From positions 870,001 through 934,000 of the forward strand of contig NZ_CP134494.1 in assembly GCF_031759225.1 (NCBI RefSeq): DNA of 64,000 bases, given 5' to 3'. This DNA comes from Mesobacillus jeotgali. Lineage in GTDB: Bacteria; Bacillota; Bacilli; Bacillales; Cytobacillaceae. The position numbers and the translations under genes were made by a program. This document shows positions 32,650 to 41,198 of this stretch, piece after piece; positions within the stretch are counted from its first letter, which is position 1, and every line of letters begins with the position of its first letter. Under the pieces are notes generated by a model that saw nothing but the letters and a program-made list of their open reading frames with translations, was not told the origin of the DNA and did no database searches.

Positions 32650-33477
32650 TTAATTGCGAGGATCGACATAATCCGGGTAATCCGTAATAATGCCATCCAC
32701 CTTCATATCAATCAGGAATTGAGCTGCTTCCGGGCTTCGTACTGTCCAGGATTGGATCTCCATTCCAAGACTGTGGACTTTATCGACAAGTTCCTTTGAA
32801 ACGAGTCCATAACTTGGATTGAACAAATCAGCGTATTTTGCGAATTCCAGAAGGGCGGCTTCCGTTGTATGGAGACTTGAAGAGGTTAAGACGCCAATCG
32901 GTACTTTTGGAAGCAATGCATCCATCTTTTTCATGGATTCAAAGTTAAAAGATTGGATGATAATCTTGTCATTTTGCGGCTTGTCCAGGTTTCTTTCCTT
33001 CAATTCATGCGCAACTGCTTCTTCGATTCCAGGATAAAGCTCAGGTGCCTTCAATTCTATCAATATGCCAATTTTCCCGTGATAGCGGTCGAGTATTTCA
33101 TCGAAGGTAGGAATCTTTTCACCGGCAAATTGCTCGCCTTTGAAGCTCCCGGCATCAAGGCTGCGTAGTTCTTCAATTGTCAGCTCGCCAACTTTGCCAG
33201 TGCCATCTGTTGTCCGATCTACAGTAGTATCATGAATGACAACCAATTCGCCATCCTTGCTGCGCTGAACATCAATTTCAATGTAATCAGCCTTCATTTC
33301 CAGTCCCTTATCAAATGCGGCGATTGTGTTTTCTGGTGCATAACCTGCAGCCCCGCGGTGGGCGACAGTGTCGAACTGCCTTAATTCACCTGTTGTAGGT
33401 TCGGCAGCTAGTGCCTGCTGGAATGGACTCAGCATTAGGGTTAGTGCAAATCCTGTTCCGATTAATGTTCTCTTCAT
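32650..33477 (-). CDS. glpQ: Secreted glycerophosphodiester phosphodiesterase
   Basis: The 275-residue protein has a signal peptide (MKRTLIGTGFALTLMLSPF, cleavage near ALAAE) and a GDPD TIM barrel. Conserved residues are visible: His in VAHRGAAGYAPENT, the metal ligands in IEIDVQRSKDG and the general acid His in VIHDTTVDRTTDG. It hydrolyses glycerophosphodiesters to glycerol-3-phosphate and alcohol, feeding glycerol-P and phosphate uptake outside the membrane. Start: GGAGGAGATGG lies close before ATG 33477; the frame extends 11 codons further without support. Its own terminator seems to have been split by the IS3 element downstream. Confidence 0.92.
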   Translation of the reverse strand: MKRTLIGTGFALTLMLSPFQQALAAEPTTGELRQFDTVAHRGAAGYAPENTIAAFDKGLEMKADYIEIDVQRSKDGELVVIHDTTVDRTTDGTGKVGELTIEELRSLDAGSFKGEQFAGEKIPTFDEILDRYHGKIGILIELKAPELYPGIEEAVAHELKERNLDKPQNDKIIIQSFNFESMKKMDALLPKVPIGVLTSSSLHTTEAALLEFAKYADLFNPSYGLVSKELVDKVHSLGMEIQSWTVRSPEAAQFLIDMKVDGIITDYPDYVDPRN

Positions 33478-33632
33478 TTCTCCATCTCCTCCGCATAATT
33501 TATGTAACAATGCTAGTTTAGCGGAGAAATGTTTAGCGCCTATGTCATTTCTGTTTAAAAAGAGTAATGGAATTATGAATTTATTCAGTTATATTTTCTT
33601 AGTTTCATTTACATTGGATGGGTAAATTGTGC

Positions 33633-34079
33633 CTATAGTTCAATCCGCATCAATTTGCTGACGTCTTTGAATCCAAGTTTTTCGTACAAGTGAATGGCTT
33701 TTTCGTTAAAGGAAAAGACATTCAGTCGGACATCATCATAGCCAAGGTGCTTGAATTCCACCAGGCTTTGTTCAATCAAAGATTTTGCGATACCATTCTG
33801 CCTGTACTCTTGTTTTACATACACATCATTGATCCAGCCGATCTCCTTATGCGTGAACCAGTCCAGGCTTCGGTCGATCAGTACCCAGCCAGCCAAAGAC
33901 TCCTGACTTCTGGCAACAAGGAAGTAAGCTCCATGTTCGAGGGAATCCTTATAGGATGCTATCATCTTTTCTTTGTTATCATCTGCCTGAATCCTCGTAG
34001 CCTCTGATCTATTAACACCCGCCATGCTAAAAATCTCCTGTAATTCAGGTCCGTTTGCTTTGCCGTATTCTATTTCCAT
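33633..34079 (-). CDS. GNAT-family N-acetyltransferase
   Basis: The 148-residue protein shows GNAT motif A as WINDVYVKQEYRQNGIAKSLIEQ (Q-x-x-G-x-A-like, residues about 85-107) and motif B as NEKAIHLYEKLGF. The substrate is unknown. AGGTGAT before the ATG is a moderate ribosome binding site. It is monocistronic, divergent from the pcp operon. The gap between it and glpQ (33478-33632) holds no feature I can support. Confidence 0.86.
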   Translation of the reverse strand: MEIEYGKANGPELQEIFSMAGVNRSEATRIQADDNKEKMIASYKDSLEHGAYFLVARSQESLAGWVLIDRSLDWFTHKEIGWINDVYVKQEYRQNGIAKSLIEQSLVEFKHLGYDDVRLNVFSFNEKAIHLYEKLGFKDVSKLMRIEL

Positions 34080-34216
34080 TTGATCACCTATATTTATTGG
34101 AATATTTGGATTAAACCCAATTTTACGAGTTTAAAAGGTATATATCCAGAGTTAACTATAGTAGAATTTTTAATACATCATATTACATATAAAAACTGAG
34201 AAACGAGGTCTGCTAC

Positions 34217-34849
34217 ATGAAAGTTCTTATCTCCGGCTTTGAGCCGTTTGGCAAAATGAAGATTAATCCAACTAAGGAATTGTTGCTGGAAGCTGAAAAG
34301 TTTGAAATTGAAAATGTGGTAATCTCCACGATCCTATTGCCGGTTAATTACGATGAGTGTGCGGAAGTGTTAATCAATAAGATCGGCGATATCCAGCCTG
34401 ATGTAGTGATTTCCTGTGGACTGGCAGCAGGCAGGGCGGCGATTACTCCAGAGCGAATCGGGATCAATGTGAAGGATACAGGTTCCGGTGATCCTTATCC
34501 AGATAATAAAGGCAAGATCCCAACAGATGAAATGATCGACGAAGAGGGACCGGACGGCTTGTTCGCAACCTTGCCCAACCGTCTTATTGAGAAGAACCTA
34601 AAGGAAATGAACATTCCTGCTGCGGTGTCGAACAGTGCCGGTACATTTATATGCAATAACACCTTATATGCTGTTTTAAATCATATCCGGAAAAATAATC
34701 TGCACATCAAGGCTGGATTTATCCATTTTCCTGCATCGACTAAAATGTCAGCACTTAATCCATCATTGCCTTCATTGCCCCAGGAAACAATGACTCAAGC
34801 ATTGAAGGCAATTGTTAAAACCTGTGCCATGGTTGGAGTGCGGGAGTAA
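34217..34849 (+). CDS. pcp: Pyrrolidone-carboxylate peptidase
   Basis: The 210-residue cysteine peptidase removes N-terminal pyroglutamate from peptides. The catalytic triad is visible: Glu79 in PERIGIN, Cys146 in AGTFICNNTLY and His170 in GFIHFPAS. Length and order match peptidase family C15. It opens a four-gene set with pxpB, pxpA and pxpC, so the pyroglutamate it releases can be converted to glutamate by the next enzymes. The gap to pxpB is 39 bases with no terminator. AAACGAGGTC before the ATG serves as ribosome binding site. Confidence 0.95.
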   Translation: MKVLISGFEPFGKMKINPTKELLLEAEKFEIENVVISTILLPVNYDECAEVLINKIGDIQPDVVISCGLAAGRAAITPERIGINVKDTGSGDPYPDNKGKIPTDEMIDEEGPDGLFATLPNRLIEKNLKEMNIPAAVSNSAGTFICNNTLYAVLNHIRKNNLHIKAGFIHFPASTKMSALNPSLPSLPQETMTQALKAIVKTCAMVGVRE

Positions 34850-34888
34850 GAGAAAGTACTTTAACATTTTTAGAAAAGGAGGGTTGGC

Positions 34889-35605
34889 ATGGAGTTTGTA
34901 ATCTCTCCTCTGGGTGACTTGGCGGTAGTGTTGTCATTTGGTAATGAAATTAATGAAAAAACGAATAGGCAAATACAACTCTTCGTTAACAAATTGGAAA
35001 ATGAAAAGGTTAGAGGCATTGTAGAATGGGTGCCAGCCTATACGTCCCTGACTATTTATTATCAACCAGAAGTCATCACCTATGATTCTCTCAAAGCTGA
35101 GCTGGAAAGTGTCGGCAAGTCCACTTGGCAATCTGAACCAGACAGGCCGTTAGTCTATGAAATCCCTGTCTGTTATGGAGGCGAGTGGGGACAGGATTTG
35201 GCGTATGTCGCTGAATACCATGGCCTCGACGAACAGGAAGTCATTCATCTGCATTCAAATAGGGAATACCTCATCCATATGATGGGATTCATGCCGGGGT
35301 TCCCGTATCTTGGAGGCTTGCCGGAAAATCTGGCTGTTCCAAGACTTGAGATTCCCAGGAAGAGCGTGATCCCTGGTGCTGTCGGGATTGGCGGGAACCA
35401 GACTGGTATCTATCCTGATGACGTTCCATCTGGCTGGAGAATTATCGGCACCACACCTGTTTCCTTCTTTGATCATGAAAAAGAAAACCCATTTTTGTTC
35501 AGTTCCGGGCATTATATAAAATTTGTGCCAATCAATCAGGAGCAATTTACTGCGATAAAGCAAATGGGGAGAGATTATCAGGTGAAGACTTACAACAAGG
35601 GGTGA
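34889..35605 (+). CDS. pxpB: 5-oxoprolinase subunit PxpB (KipI family)
   Basis: The 238-residue protein belongs to the KipI/PxpB family. Typical stretches are GDLAVVLSFGNEI at the N-terminus, VCYGGEWGQDL in the middle and GFMPGFPYLGGLPE with PRKSVIPGAVGIGGNQTGIYP in the C-terminal half. With PxpA and PxpC it forms the ATP-dependent 5-oxoprolinase that opens pyroglutamate to glutamate; KipI was first known as a KinA inhibitor in B. subtilis. AAAGGAGGG precedes the ATG. The stop overlaps the ribosome binding region of pxpA. Confidence 0.94.
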   Translation: MEFVISPLGDLAVVLSFGNEINEKTNRQIQLFVNKLENEKVRGIVEWVPAYTSLTIYYQPEVITYDSLKAELESVGKSTWQSEPDRPLVYEIPVCYGGEWGQDLAYVAEYHGLDEQEVIHLHSNREYLIHMMGFMPGFPYLGGLPENLAVPRLEIPRKSVIPGAVGIGGNQTGIYPDDVPSGWRIIGTTPVSFFDHEKENPFLFSSGHYIKFVPINQEQFTAIKQMGRDYQVKTYNKG

Positions 35606-35612
35606 TGGAGAA

Positions 35613-36380
35613 GTGTTATCAGTTGATCTGAACAGTGATTTGGGAGAAAGCTATGGATTATATAAAATTGGGAATGACAAGGAAGTATTGCAACATATCA
35701 CTTCCGCCAACGTTGCCTGTGGATACCATGCTGGCGACCATAATGTCATGATGGAAACCGTGAAAATGGCCGCAGCATATGGAGTGAAAATCGGCGCCCA
35801 TCCCGGCTTCCCAGACCTGCACGGCTTTGGCAGGAGAGAAATGAAGCTTGATGCCGGGGAAATATACAATTTGACAGTCTATCAAATTGGCGCACTGACA
35901 GCAGCAGCGAAGGTTTGCGGTACAAAGGTAGCTCATGTGAAGCCGCATGGTGCACTGTACAATATGGCTGTGAAGGATAAAACTGTAGCTGAGGCAATTG
36001 CGCAGGCAGTCGCTGATGTCGATTCGTCCCTGGTGCTGTTCGGCCTGGCAAACAGTTGGCTGGTTAAGGCTGGAAAAGAAAAGGGGCTCATTGTGGCTCG
36101 AGAGGTGTTCGCAGACCGTACCTATCAGGCTGATGGCAGTCTGACACCCCGCTCCCAGGCCAATGCAATGATCCATGATGCAGATGTTGCCATCAAAAGG
36201 GTGATCCGGATGGTGAAGGAGGCAAAAGTTGAGGCTATTGACGGAACTGTAATTGACATCAAGGCAGATACAATCTGCATCCATGGCGATGAACCACAGG
36301 CATTGGATTTTGCTGTGAAATTGAAAACTGCTTTATCAGCAGAAGGAATTAAAGTCGGCAAAGGCTGGGATACCCGATGA
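35613..36380 (+). CDS. pxpA: 5-oxoprolinase subunit PxpA (LamB/YcsF family)
   Basis: The 255-residue protein shows the LamB/YcsF signature: VDLNSDLGESYG at the N-terminus, SANVACGYHAGDH, GAHPGFPDLHGFGRREM and VKPHGALYN. It is a TIM-like subunit of 5-oxoprolinase acting on pyroglutamate together with PxpB and PxpC. The start is GTG 35613 with GGAG just upstream. The end overlaps the start of pxpC by four bases (ATGA), indicating coupled translation. Confidence 0.95.
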   Translation: MLSVDLNSDLGESYGLYKIGNDKEVLQHITSANVACGYHAGDHNVMMETVKMAAAYGVKIGAHPGFPDLHGFGRREMKLDAGEIYNLTVYQIGALTAAAKVCGTKVAHVKPHGALYNMAVKDKTVAEAIAQAVADVDSSLVLFGLANSWLVKAGKEKGLIVAREVFADRTYQADGSLTPRSQANAMIHDADVAIKRVIRMVKEAKVEAIDGTVIDIKADTICIHGDEPQALDFAVKLKTALSAEGIKVGKGWDTR

Positions 36381-37309
36381 CAGAGCCTCTTTTCAAAGTC
36401 CTCAAGCCTGGCCTGCAGACAACTGTACAGGATATTGGGAGAACAGGCTATCAGCAGTATGGCATCAGTCCTTCTGGAGCGATGGATCCTTACTCCATGC
36501 AGATGGCCAATCTGTTGGTCGGAAACTCGTTTGGAGAAGCGGTGCTGGAATCAGCTGTCATCGGACCGAGGCTTGAAGCCTTGGCTGAGGCTTCAATCGC
36601 CATCTGCGGGGGTGACCTTGAGCCGATGGTGAATGGCAGCAAAGCGCCGATGTGGAAAAGCTTTGTTTTAAAAAAAGGAGATATCCTTTCGTTTGGAACA
36701 GCTAATAGCGGTGCAAGAGCATACATAAGTTTTGCCGGTGGAATCGATGTTCCGCTCGTATTAGGCAGCAAGTCGACCTTTATAAATGGAAAGCTGGGCG
36801 GCTTCAAAGGCCGTGCGCTGGAGGCGGGAGATTTAATATACGGGAACCCCTTTGTCAGGAAAAATCGCTTTCTACATAAAAGCCTGATTCCTGAGTACGC
36901 GAAGGAGATTGAAATTCGTGTGATCATCGGGCCCCACCAGGATAAATTTGCAGAGGCTGAAAAGGATCGTTTTTTATCAAGTGAATATAAGGTAACTTCA
37001 CAATCTAACAGAATGGGATATCGGCTTGAAGGCCCCAGGCTGGAGACAATCGGCGGTTCTGACATCATATCCGATGCCATCCCGCTTGGAGGGATACAGG
37101 TGCCGGCCAACGGGCAGCCGATCATCCTCATGTCAGACCGGCAGACAACCGGTGGGTATGCCCGGATTGCTACCGTGGTCTCTGTTGATATTCCGCTGCT
37201 TGCACAGGCGATGCCTGGAACAAAGATCACCTTTAAAGAAATCACGGTAGGCGAAGCACAAGAACAGTACCTGAAACAGAAAAAACTATTCAAATACATG
37301 ACTCATTAA
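36377..37309 (+). CDS. pxpC: 5-oxoprolinase subunit PxpC (KipA/biotin-dependent carboxylase-like)
   Basis: The 310-residue protein matches the KipA/PxpC family: VLKPGLQTTVQDIGRTGYQ at the N-terminus, the ISPSGAMDPYSMQMANLLVGN block and SNRMGYRLEGP followed by GGIQVPANGQPIILMSDRQTTGGYARI. It completes the three-subunit 5-oxoprolinase. The start ATG overlaps the pxpA stop. A terminator ends the operon directly afterwards. Confidence 0.95.
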   Translation: MTEPLFKVLKPGLQTTVQDIGRTGYQQYGISPSGAMDPYSMQMANLLVGNSFGEAVLESAVIGPRLEALAEASIAICGGDLEPMVNGSKAPMWKSFVLKKGDILSFGTANSGARAYISFAGGIDVPLVLGSKSTFINGKLGGFKGRALEAGDLIYGNPFVRKNRFLHKSLIPEYAKEIEIRVIIGPHQDKFAEAEKDRFLSSEYKVTSQSNRMGYRLEGPRLETIGGSDIISDAIPLGGIQVPANGQPIILMSDRQTTGGYARIATVVSVDIPLLAQAMPGTKITFKEITVGEAQEQYLKQKKLFKYMTH

Positions 37310-37345
37310 AAATCCCTGCCCAATTGGTGCAGGGATTTTTGTTTA
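37308..37345 (+). terminator. Terminator of pcp-pxpBAC operon
   Basis: AAAATCCCTGC pairs with GCAGGGATTTTT around a loop of nine bases, with a T-run. Confidence 0.88.
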
Positions 37346-37440
37346 GGTCAAATATAGTATCAAGTTATATAAAGAGACTGTATAAAAAAGCTTCTCCCGG
37401 TAATAACTGATAAAATCAGGGTTTATGGGGAGAGAGGTAT

Positions 37441-37956
37441 ATGTATCTATTACTGGTAATCGCAGTCTGGATTTTTTTCGCTTATAAATTTGTTGATTGG
37501 TCACAATGGAAGAAACAGTACTCAACCATCTTGTTTTTTATGATGGTCAACCTTCTATACAACACTCTTTATTATAATCACACTCTATGGGCATTCCGCG
37601 GAATCACAGCTGATTGGCTGAACCACTCGATCATCAATATCGCGTTTACGTTTTTCATTTGTCCGGTAGGGTTGATGATCTATCTTCAGCGGTTTCCGGC
37701 AACAAGAAGAAACCAGGTGATCTATGTTGGTATATGGGTTACCTTTTACACAATTATCGAAGCTCTATTCGCTCACCGAGGGATGTACGTATATGATAAT
37801 GGCTGGAACAGCTGGCATAACATTTGGCTGAATTTAATTTTGTTTGTGGTCCTATGGATACACTACCGAAAGCCGGTGATCGCATGGATCATTTCAGTCC
37901 CGCTTGCGATCATTTTTTATTTATTTTTTCCGTTTCCGCTGGATAGCCTAAAGTAA
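37441..37956 (+). CDS. CBO0543-family membrane protein
   Basis: The 171-residue protein consists of about five membrane helices with a short connecting loop (LQRFPATRRNQV). The pattern LLYNTLYYNHTLW near residue 36 and HNIWLNLILFVVLW near the end fits the CBO0543 family of uncharacterised membrane proteins common in Bacillaceae and Clostridia. Function is unknown. GGGAGAGAGGT precedes the ATG. A tiny membrane protein gene follows after 15 bases and is likely co-transcribed. Confidence 0.8.
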   Translation: MYLLLVIAVWIFFAYKFVDWSQWKKQYSTILFFMMVNLLYNTLYYNHTLWAFRGITADWLNHSIINIAFTFFICPVGLMIYLQRFPATRRNQVIYVGIWVTFYTIIEALFAHRGMYVYDNGWNSWHNIWLNLILFVVLWIHYRKPVIAWIISVPLAIIFYLFFPFPLDSLK

Positions 37957-37971
37957 AAGAGGTGACTTAAC

Positions 37972-38094
37972 TTGTTGATACAGAATGTATTGTCAGCACC
38001 GGTGTTTCTGGTGCTGCTATTCCTGACATATATCGGCATGTGGCTGTATATCAGCAGGCACGAGGTCAGGCGGGAAAATAAAGATAAATATTAA
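37972..38094 (+). CDS. Small single-pass membrane protein
   Basis: The 40-residue product has one membrane helix (about residues 9-28, APVFLVLLFLTYIGMWLY) and a charged C-terminal tail (SRHEVRRENKDKY), so the tail is probably cytoplasmic. AAGAGGTGA six bases before TTG 37972 is a good ribosome binding site. It sits 15 bases after the CBO0543-type gene, suggesting a joint role. I do not know a named family for it. Confidence 0.65.
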   Translation: MLIQNVLSAPVFLVLLFLTYIGMWLYISRHEVRRENKDKY

Positions 38095-38108
38095 AGGTTT
38101 GCTGATTT

Positions 38109-38244
38109 GGAATAAATATAAAAATTAAGGAATACCAAGCTGAAATTCAGGAATAAATCCAAAAATTAAGGAATAAATAGCCTGGATTCAGGAATATATC
38201 CAAAAAATCAGGAATATCCAAGGTTCATGTTCCCTTATGAACGG
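38109..38244. repeat. Six-unit tandem array, alternating 20/21 bp, core GGAATA
   Basis: GGAATA occurs at 38109, 38129, 38150, 38170, 38191 and 38211, so steps are 20, 21, 20, 21, 20. The 20-base units end in AAAAATTAA or similar and the 21-base units in TGAAATTCA or CTGGATTCA, so the higher-order period is a 41-base pair of units. The last unit runs into a small hairpin (GTTCAT/ATGAAC, up to 38241). It lies between the small membrane protein gene and the terminator of the MFS gene. Confidence 0.85.
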
Positions 38245-38245
38245 C

Positions 38246-38281
38246 AAAAAACACGGCGGAAATGTTTCCACCGTGTTTTTT
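38246..38281 (-). terminator. Terminator of MFS gene (YfkF-like)
   Basis: AAAAAACACGG pairs with CCGTGTTTTTT around a 14-base region with further pairing (CGGAAA/TTTCCA). It is adjacent to the minus-strand stop. Confidence 0.88.
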
Positions 38282-39485
38282 AATATCCAATTTCTTCTGA
38301 TGTTTTAACAAATCGATCTTCAGGCTTCTTTTTCAGAACGAAAATGAGAGTGTAGGCAAGCAGCAGTCCAACCAGGAACACGACCGAGAATCCGTAAATG
38401 AAATGGTAACTTGTGTAGGCTGCGAGCAGCCCCAGTCCAGATGAACCTAAAGCCATTCCCAGATCCATGGAGGAGAAGTACATCGCATTTGCTGTTCCTT
38501 GTTTCTCCTTTGGCACCGCGCTTACCGCAAGTGCCTGAAGAGTCGGTGCTACTGTCCCGTATGCCAGCCCGTAAAATACCGCAGCGATTAGAAGTGTCAT
38601 GGTATTTTGGGTGACGGCCAAAAGTGTCAGCCCAATGATCCCCGAAATTACAGCAGGGTAGATGATGAATTTGTGTCCAAATCGATCATATATCCTTCCG
38701 GAGAACGGCCTGATGACGACCATCACAATTGTCAGAACAAGAAAGAACAGTGAGATTGTTGCCCCTAAGCCCGCCTCTTTGCCTAACTCCCGCAGAAAGC
38801 TTACCACTCCGCCAAGCGTAATGGAGAAAAACGCTGTAAGAATTGCTGGTGTAAAAGCATGGCGGTCAAAGGCATGCTCCCTAAAATGGCCTTTCTGGAT
38901 TGTCGCCATCTTTTTAGCTGGTTTACGCGGATCTTTAATAAAAAGGTTCAAAAGCAAGGTAAGGAGAGTCAGTCCAACCGAAAGAACGATAAGCAGGTTA
39001 AACGAAAACACCTGCAGCAAAGCCAGCGCCAGCATCGGTCCAAGACTTGTCCCTACACTGGTGGCCATTCCGTAATAGCCAATTCCCTCGCCCAATCGGT
39101 GGGCAGGGATGATATTCGTTGCCATGGTCGAGAATATCGTCGTGATGATCCCAAAACCAATGCCGTGGAAAATACGGAGCAGGAGCAGCAGAACCAGTGA
39201 ATCCTGACCAAAGCTCAGGGCTACAGAAACGGCAATAAAGCCAAGAGAAATAAGGCTTAATTTCTTATTGTCCATCTTCTGCATCAAGGAAGGAACAAAA
39301 GGCCGGATTGCAATGGCGGAAACCATAAAGACAGTTGTCATCAGGCCTCCCTGGGCAGGATTGTTTTTAATGTCCGTGATGAAAGCGGGGAAGCCGGCAG
39401 TTAAAAGCTGCAGGCATAGGAAAAATAAAAAAGCCATTATCACAATGGCCGTAAACTGTGCTGTCCATAACTTGGATGTATTCAC
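38280..39485 (-). CDS. MFS transporter
   Basis: The 401-residue protein has twelve predicted membrane helices with the family loops RPFVPSLMQKMDNKKLSL after helix 2 and RPFSGRIYDRFGHKF after helix 8. It resembles multidrug or sugar exporters of the YfkF/YnfM kind; the substrate is not determinable. The start is GTG 39485, after AAGAAGG. A MarR-type regulator gene lies 15 bases upstream on the same strand and probably controls this pump, a common pairing. Confidence 0.88.
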   Translation of the reverse strand: MNTSKLWTAQFTAIVIMAFLFFLCLQLLTAGFPAFITDIKNNPAQGGLMTTVFMVSAIAIRPFVPSLMQKMDNKKLSLISLGFIAVSVALSFGQDSLVLLLLLRIFHGIGFGIITTIFSTMATNIIPAHRLGEGIGYYGMATSVGTSLGPMLALALLQVFSFNLLIVLSVGLTLLTLLLNLFIKDPRKPAKKMATIQKGHFREHAFDRHAFTPAILTAFFSITLGGVVSFLRELGKEAGLGATISLFFLVLTIVMVVIRPFSGRIYDRFGHKFIIYPAVISGIIGLTLLAVTQNTMTLLIAAVFYGLAYGTVAPTLQALAVSAVPKEKQGTANAMYFSSMDLGMALGSSGLGLLAAYTSYHFIYGFSVVFLVGLLLAYTLIFVLKKKPEDRFVKTSEEIGY

Positions 39486-39500
39486 TTTATTGCCTTCTTT

Positions 39501-39947
39501 CTATTTGTTTTCCTCCAAAAGTTTCTCGATATTGGATTCGAGGATGAGTGAAACATTCCTGAATATCTCAAGGCGTTCCTCATCAATTCCATGTGTAATC
39601 TTCGTAAAAATCTCCTCCAGATAAGGAGTCACTTCCGCAGCGATTCTGGCGCCCTTTGGTGTGATCTTCACCAGGAAAGATCTCCGGTCCAGAGGATTTG
39701 CGATTCTTTCAACATTTTCTTGTTTGACGAGCAAATCCAAAATTTTTGTCAAAGTTGCCTGATCCTTATCGGATCGAAGCGATAATTCCTTTTGGGAAAT
39801 CTCATCGGACTCGCTCAAAGTGCGCAGCACACTCCATTGTTCCGTTGTAATTTGATAAGGCTTTAAGTATAAGTTAATGATCCGCGTCAGTCTCTTGCTC
39901 AACCGAACCGAAGCAGAGCCGATTGCTTTATCCATAGAGTAATCCAT
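39501..39947 (-). CDS. MarR-family transcriptional regulator
   Basis: The 148-residue protein is a winged-helix MarR regulator: TTEQWSVLRTL, the recognition-helix region SQKELSLRSDKDQATLTKILDLL and the wing IANPLDRRSFLVKITPKG. It probably represses the MFS transporter gene downstream in the same operon. AGGAGG eight bases before ATG 39947 fixes the start; a TTG two codons earlier is rejected. An imperfect palindrome, TAGTTTGTATACTA (about 40009-40022), upstream is a candidate operator. Confidence 0.9.
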   Translation of the reverse strand: MDYSMDKAIGSASVRLSKRLTRIINLYLKPYQITTEQWSVLRTLSESDEISQKELSLRSDKDQATLTKILDLLVKQENVERIANPLDRRSFLVKITPKGARIAAEVTPYLEEIFTKITHGIDEERLEIFRNVSLILESNIEKLLEENK

Positions 39948-40302
39948 AATCAAGTCCTCCTTAGTGCCTTTAAAAATAATATCATATTAAACTGGTTTGT
40001 GTAAATATAGTTTGTATACTAAATATATTTGTGTAAAAAAAGAATCGTATCCTTTGCCCCGGCCAGAAGGATGCTTAATAAATCTTCACCTCTTCAGAGA
40101 TTCCTTTTGTTTCCTAATTCTAATTTTAAAAGGAGGAAAAAAGTACTTATTCATTAAATTTTTGTAACAGAAGAGGGGCTGAAAATGCATTGCATGCCAT
40201 AGTGCTGCCGGGATGGACTTAGTCTGTTTACGGTAGGATTTATCGCTTCTGCAGGGAAAGGCCACATAGGACAGCTTCGACATAAGAAATAGCGATCAAC
40301 AT
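39948..40302. other. Intergenic region without supported genes
   Basis: This 355-base stretch contains the marR promoter region and, near 40130, an AAAAGGAGG sequence not followed by a start codon. The open frames on either strand lack ribosome binding sites and family resemblance. I see no repeat or structured RNA here. Confidence 0.5.
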
Positions 40303-40334
40303 AAAAAAGGATGAGCGGAGTCGCTCATCCTTTT
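40303..40334 (-). terminator. Terminator of rluF-like gene
   Basis: AAAAGGATGAGCG pairs with CGCTCATCCTTTT around GAGT. Confidence 0.88.
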
Positions 40335-41040
40335 ACCATTCTTTAGGCTCGTAATCCAGGTCGCTGAAAAGCTGCCTTTTTTCTTTCTTATTCAAATCAC
40401 GCCATTGACCAATTGGCAGGTTCCCGAGATGGATATTCATGATTCGGATACGCTGAAGTCTGACAACTTGATATCCGAGGGTTTCGCACATGCGGCGGAT
40501 CTGCCTGTTCAATCCTTGTGTAAGGATGATATTGAACTCGTATTTTGATAGTTGGACAACCTTAGCTGGAAGTGTTTTTGTCCCAAGGATCCTCACTCCT
40601 TCTGACATCGCCTTGACGAATTCTGGGGTGATCGGTTTGTCCACAGAAACGATATATTCCTTTTCATGCTTGTTTTCAGCCCGGAGGATTTCATTGACGA
40701 TGTCCCCGTCATTCGTAAGAAGAATTAAGCCTTCGGAATCCTTATCAAGTCGTCCAATATTGAAAATCCTCAGCGGGTGATTGACGAGGTCGATGATATT
40801 GCCCTTCACATGCCTTTCCGTCGTACTTGTGATACCGACCGGTTTATTCAAAGCAATATATACATAATTTTGCGCCACCCTGATCTCTTCGCCATTAAGC
40901 TTAACGACATCGCCTGGCTCAACCTGGCTGCCGATTTTCGCTACTTTTCCATTGATTGTCACGCGGCCTTCCTCGATGAGACGGTCAGCTCCGCGCCTCG
41001 AAGTTTTTCCTGTTTCGCTGATGAATTTATTGATACGCAG
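40333..41040 (-). CDS. rluF: RluF-type 23S rRNA pseudouridine synthase, probable CTG start
   Basis: The catalytic part has the family core with Asp in [19 protein letters not shown] and the [15 protein letters not shown] segment. The first ATG/GTG/TTG in frame (GTG at 40962) would cut off most of the S4 RNA-binding domain. Upstream of it the frame continues without stop and encodes [20 protein letters not shown], the expected S4 N-terminus. The residue before it is CTG at 41040-41038, so the product would be MRINKF..., the usual start in this family, with AAGGATGGG about ten bases upstream. I infer CTG initiation giving 235 residues; the alternative is a one-base indel after ATG 41052. Enzymes of this type modify U2604 in 23S rRNA or its neighbours. 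Confidence 0.82.
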   Translation of the reverse strand: MRINKFISETGKTSRRGADRLIEEGRVTINGKVAKIGSQVEPGDVVKLNGEEIRVAQNYVYIALNKPVGITSTTERHVKGNIIDLVNHPLRIFNIGRLDKDSEGLILLTNDGDIVNEILRAENKHEKEYIVSVDKPITPEFVKAMSEGVRILGTKTLPAKVVQLSKYEFNIILTQGLNRQIRRMCETLGYQVVRLQRIRIMNIHLGNLPIGQWRDLNKKEKRQLFSDLDYEPKEW

Positions 41041-41138
41041 GGTAATCCCATCCTTAAATATGAAGTATATATTTAAGGATATTCCACTGCAGATACATTT
41101 TCAAGCTTTCCTAATGTCAGCCATAATAAATACATACA

Positions 41139-41166
41139 GTGACTTCGGTGCGATTTATATTATAAT
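41139..41166 (+). promoter_or_regulatory. Probable sigma-A promoter of SRPBCC gene
   Basis: GTGACT (41139-41144) and TATAAT (41161-41166) are 16 bases apart and lie about 30 bases before the start codon region. Confidence 0.5.
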
Positions 41167-41198
41167 GTAAAAAAATGCTTGGATATGGAGGAACTATA

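Noticed and set aside
38109..38244. CRISPR-like array
   Set aside because: Units are 20-21 bases with partly conserved filler, there are no constant repeats of 25-37 bases separated by unique spacers, and no cas genes are nearby. The same applies to the other five arrays.
40086..40283. 65-residue minus-strand frame downstream of marR
   Set aside because: No ribosome binding site, no recognisable family, and the composition is unlike its neighbours.
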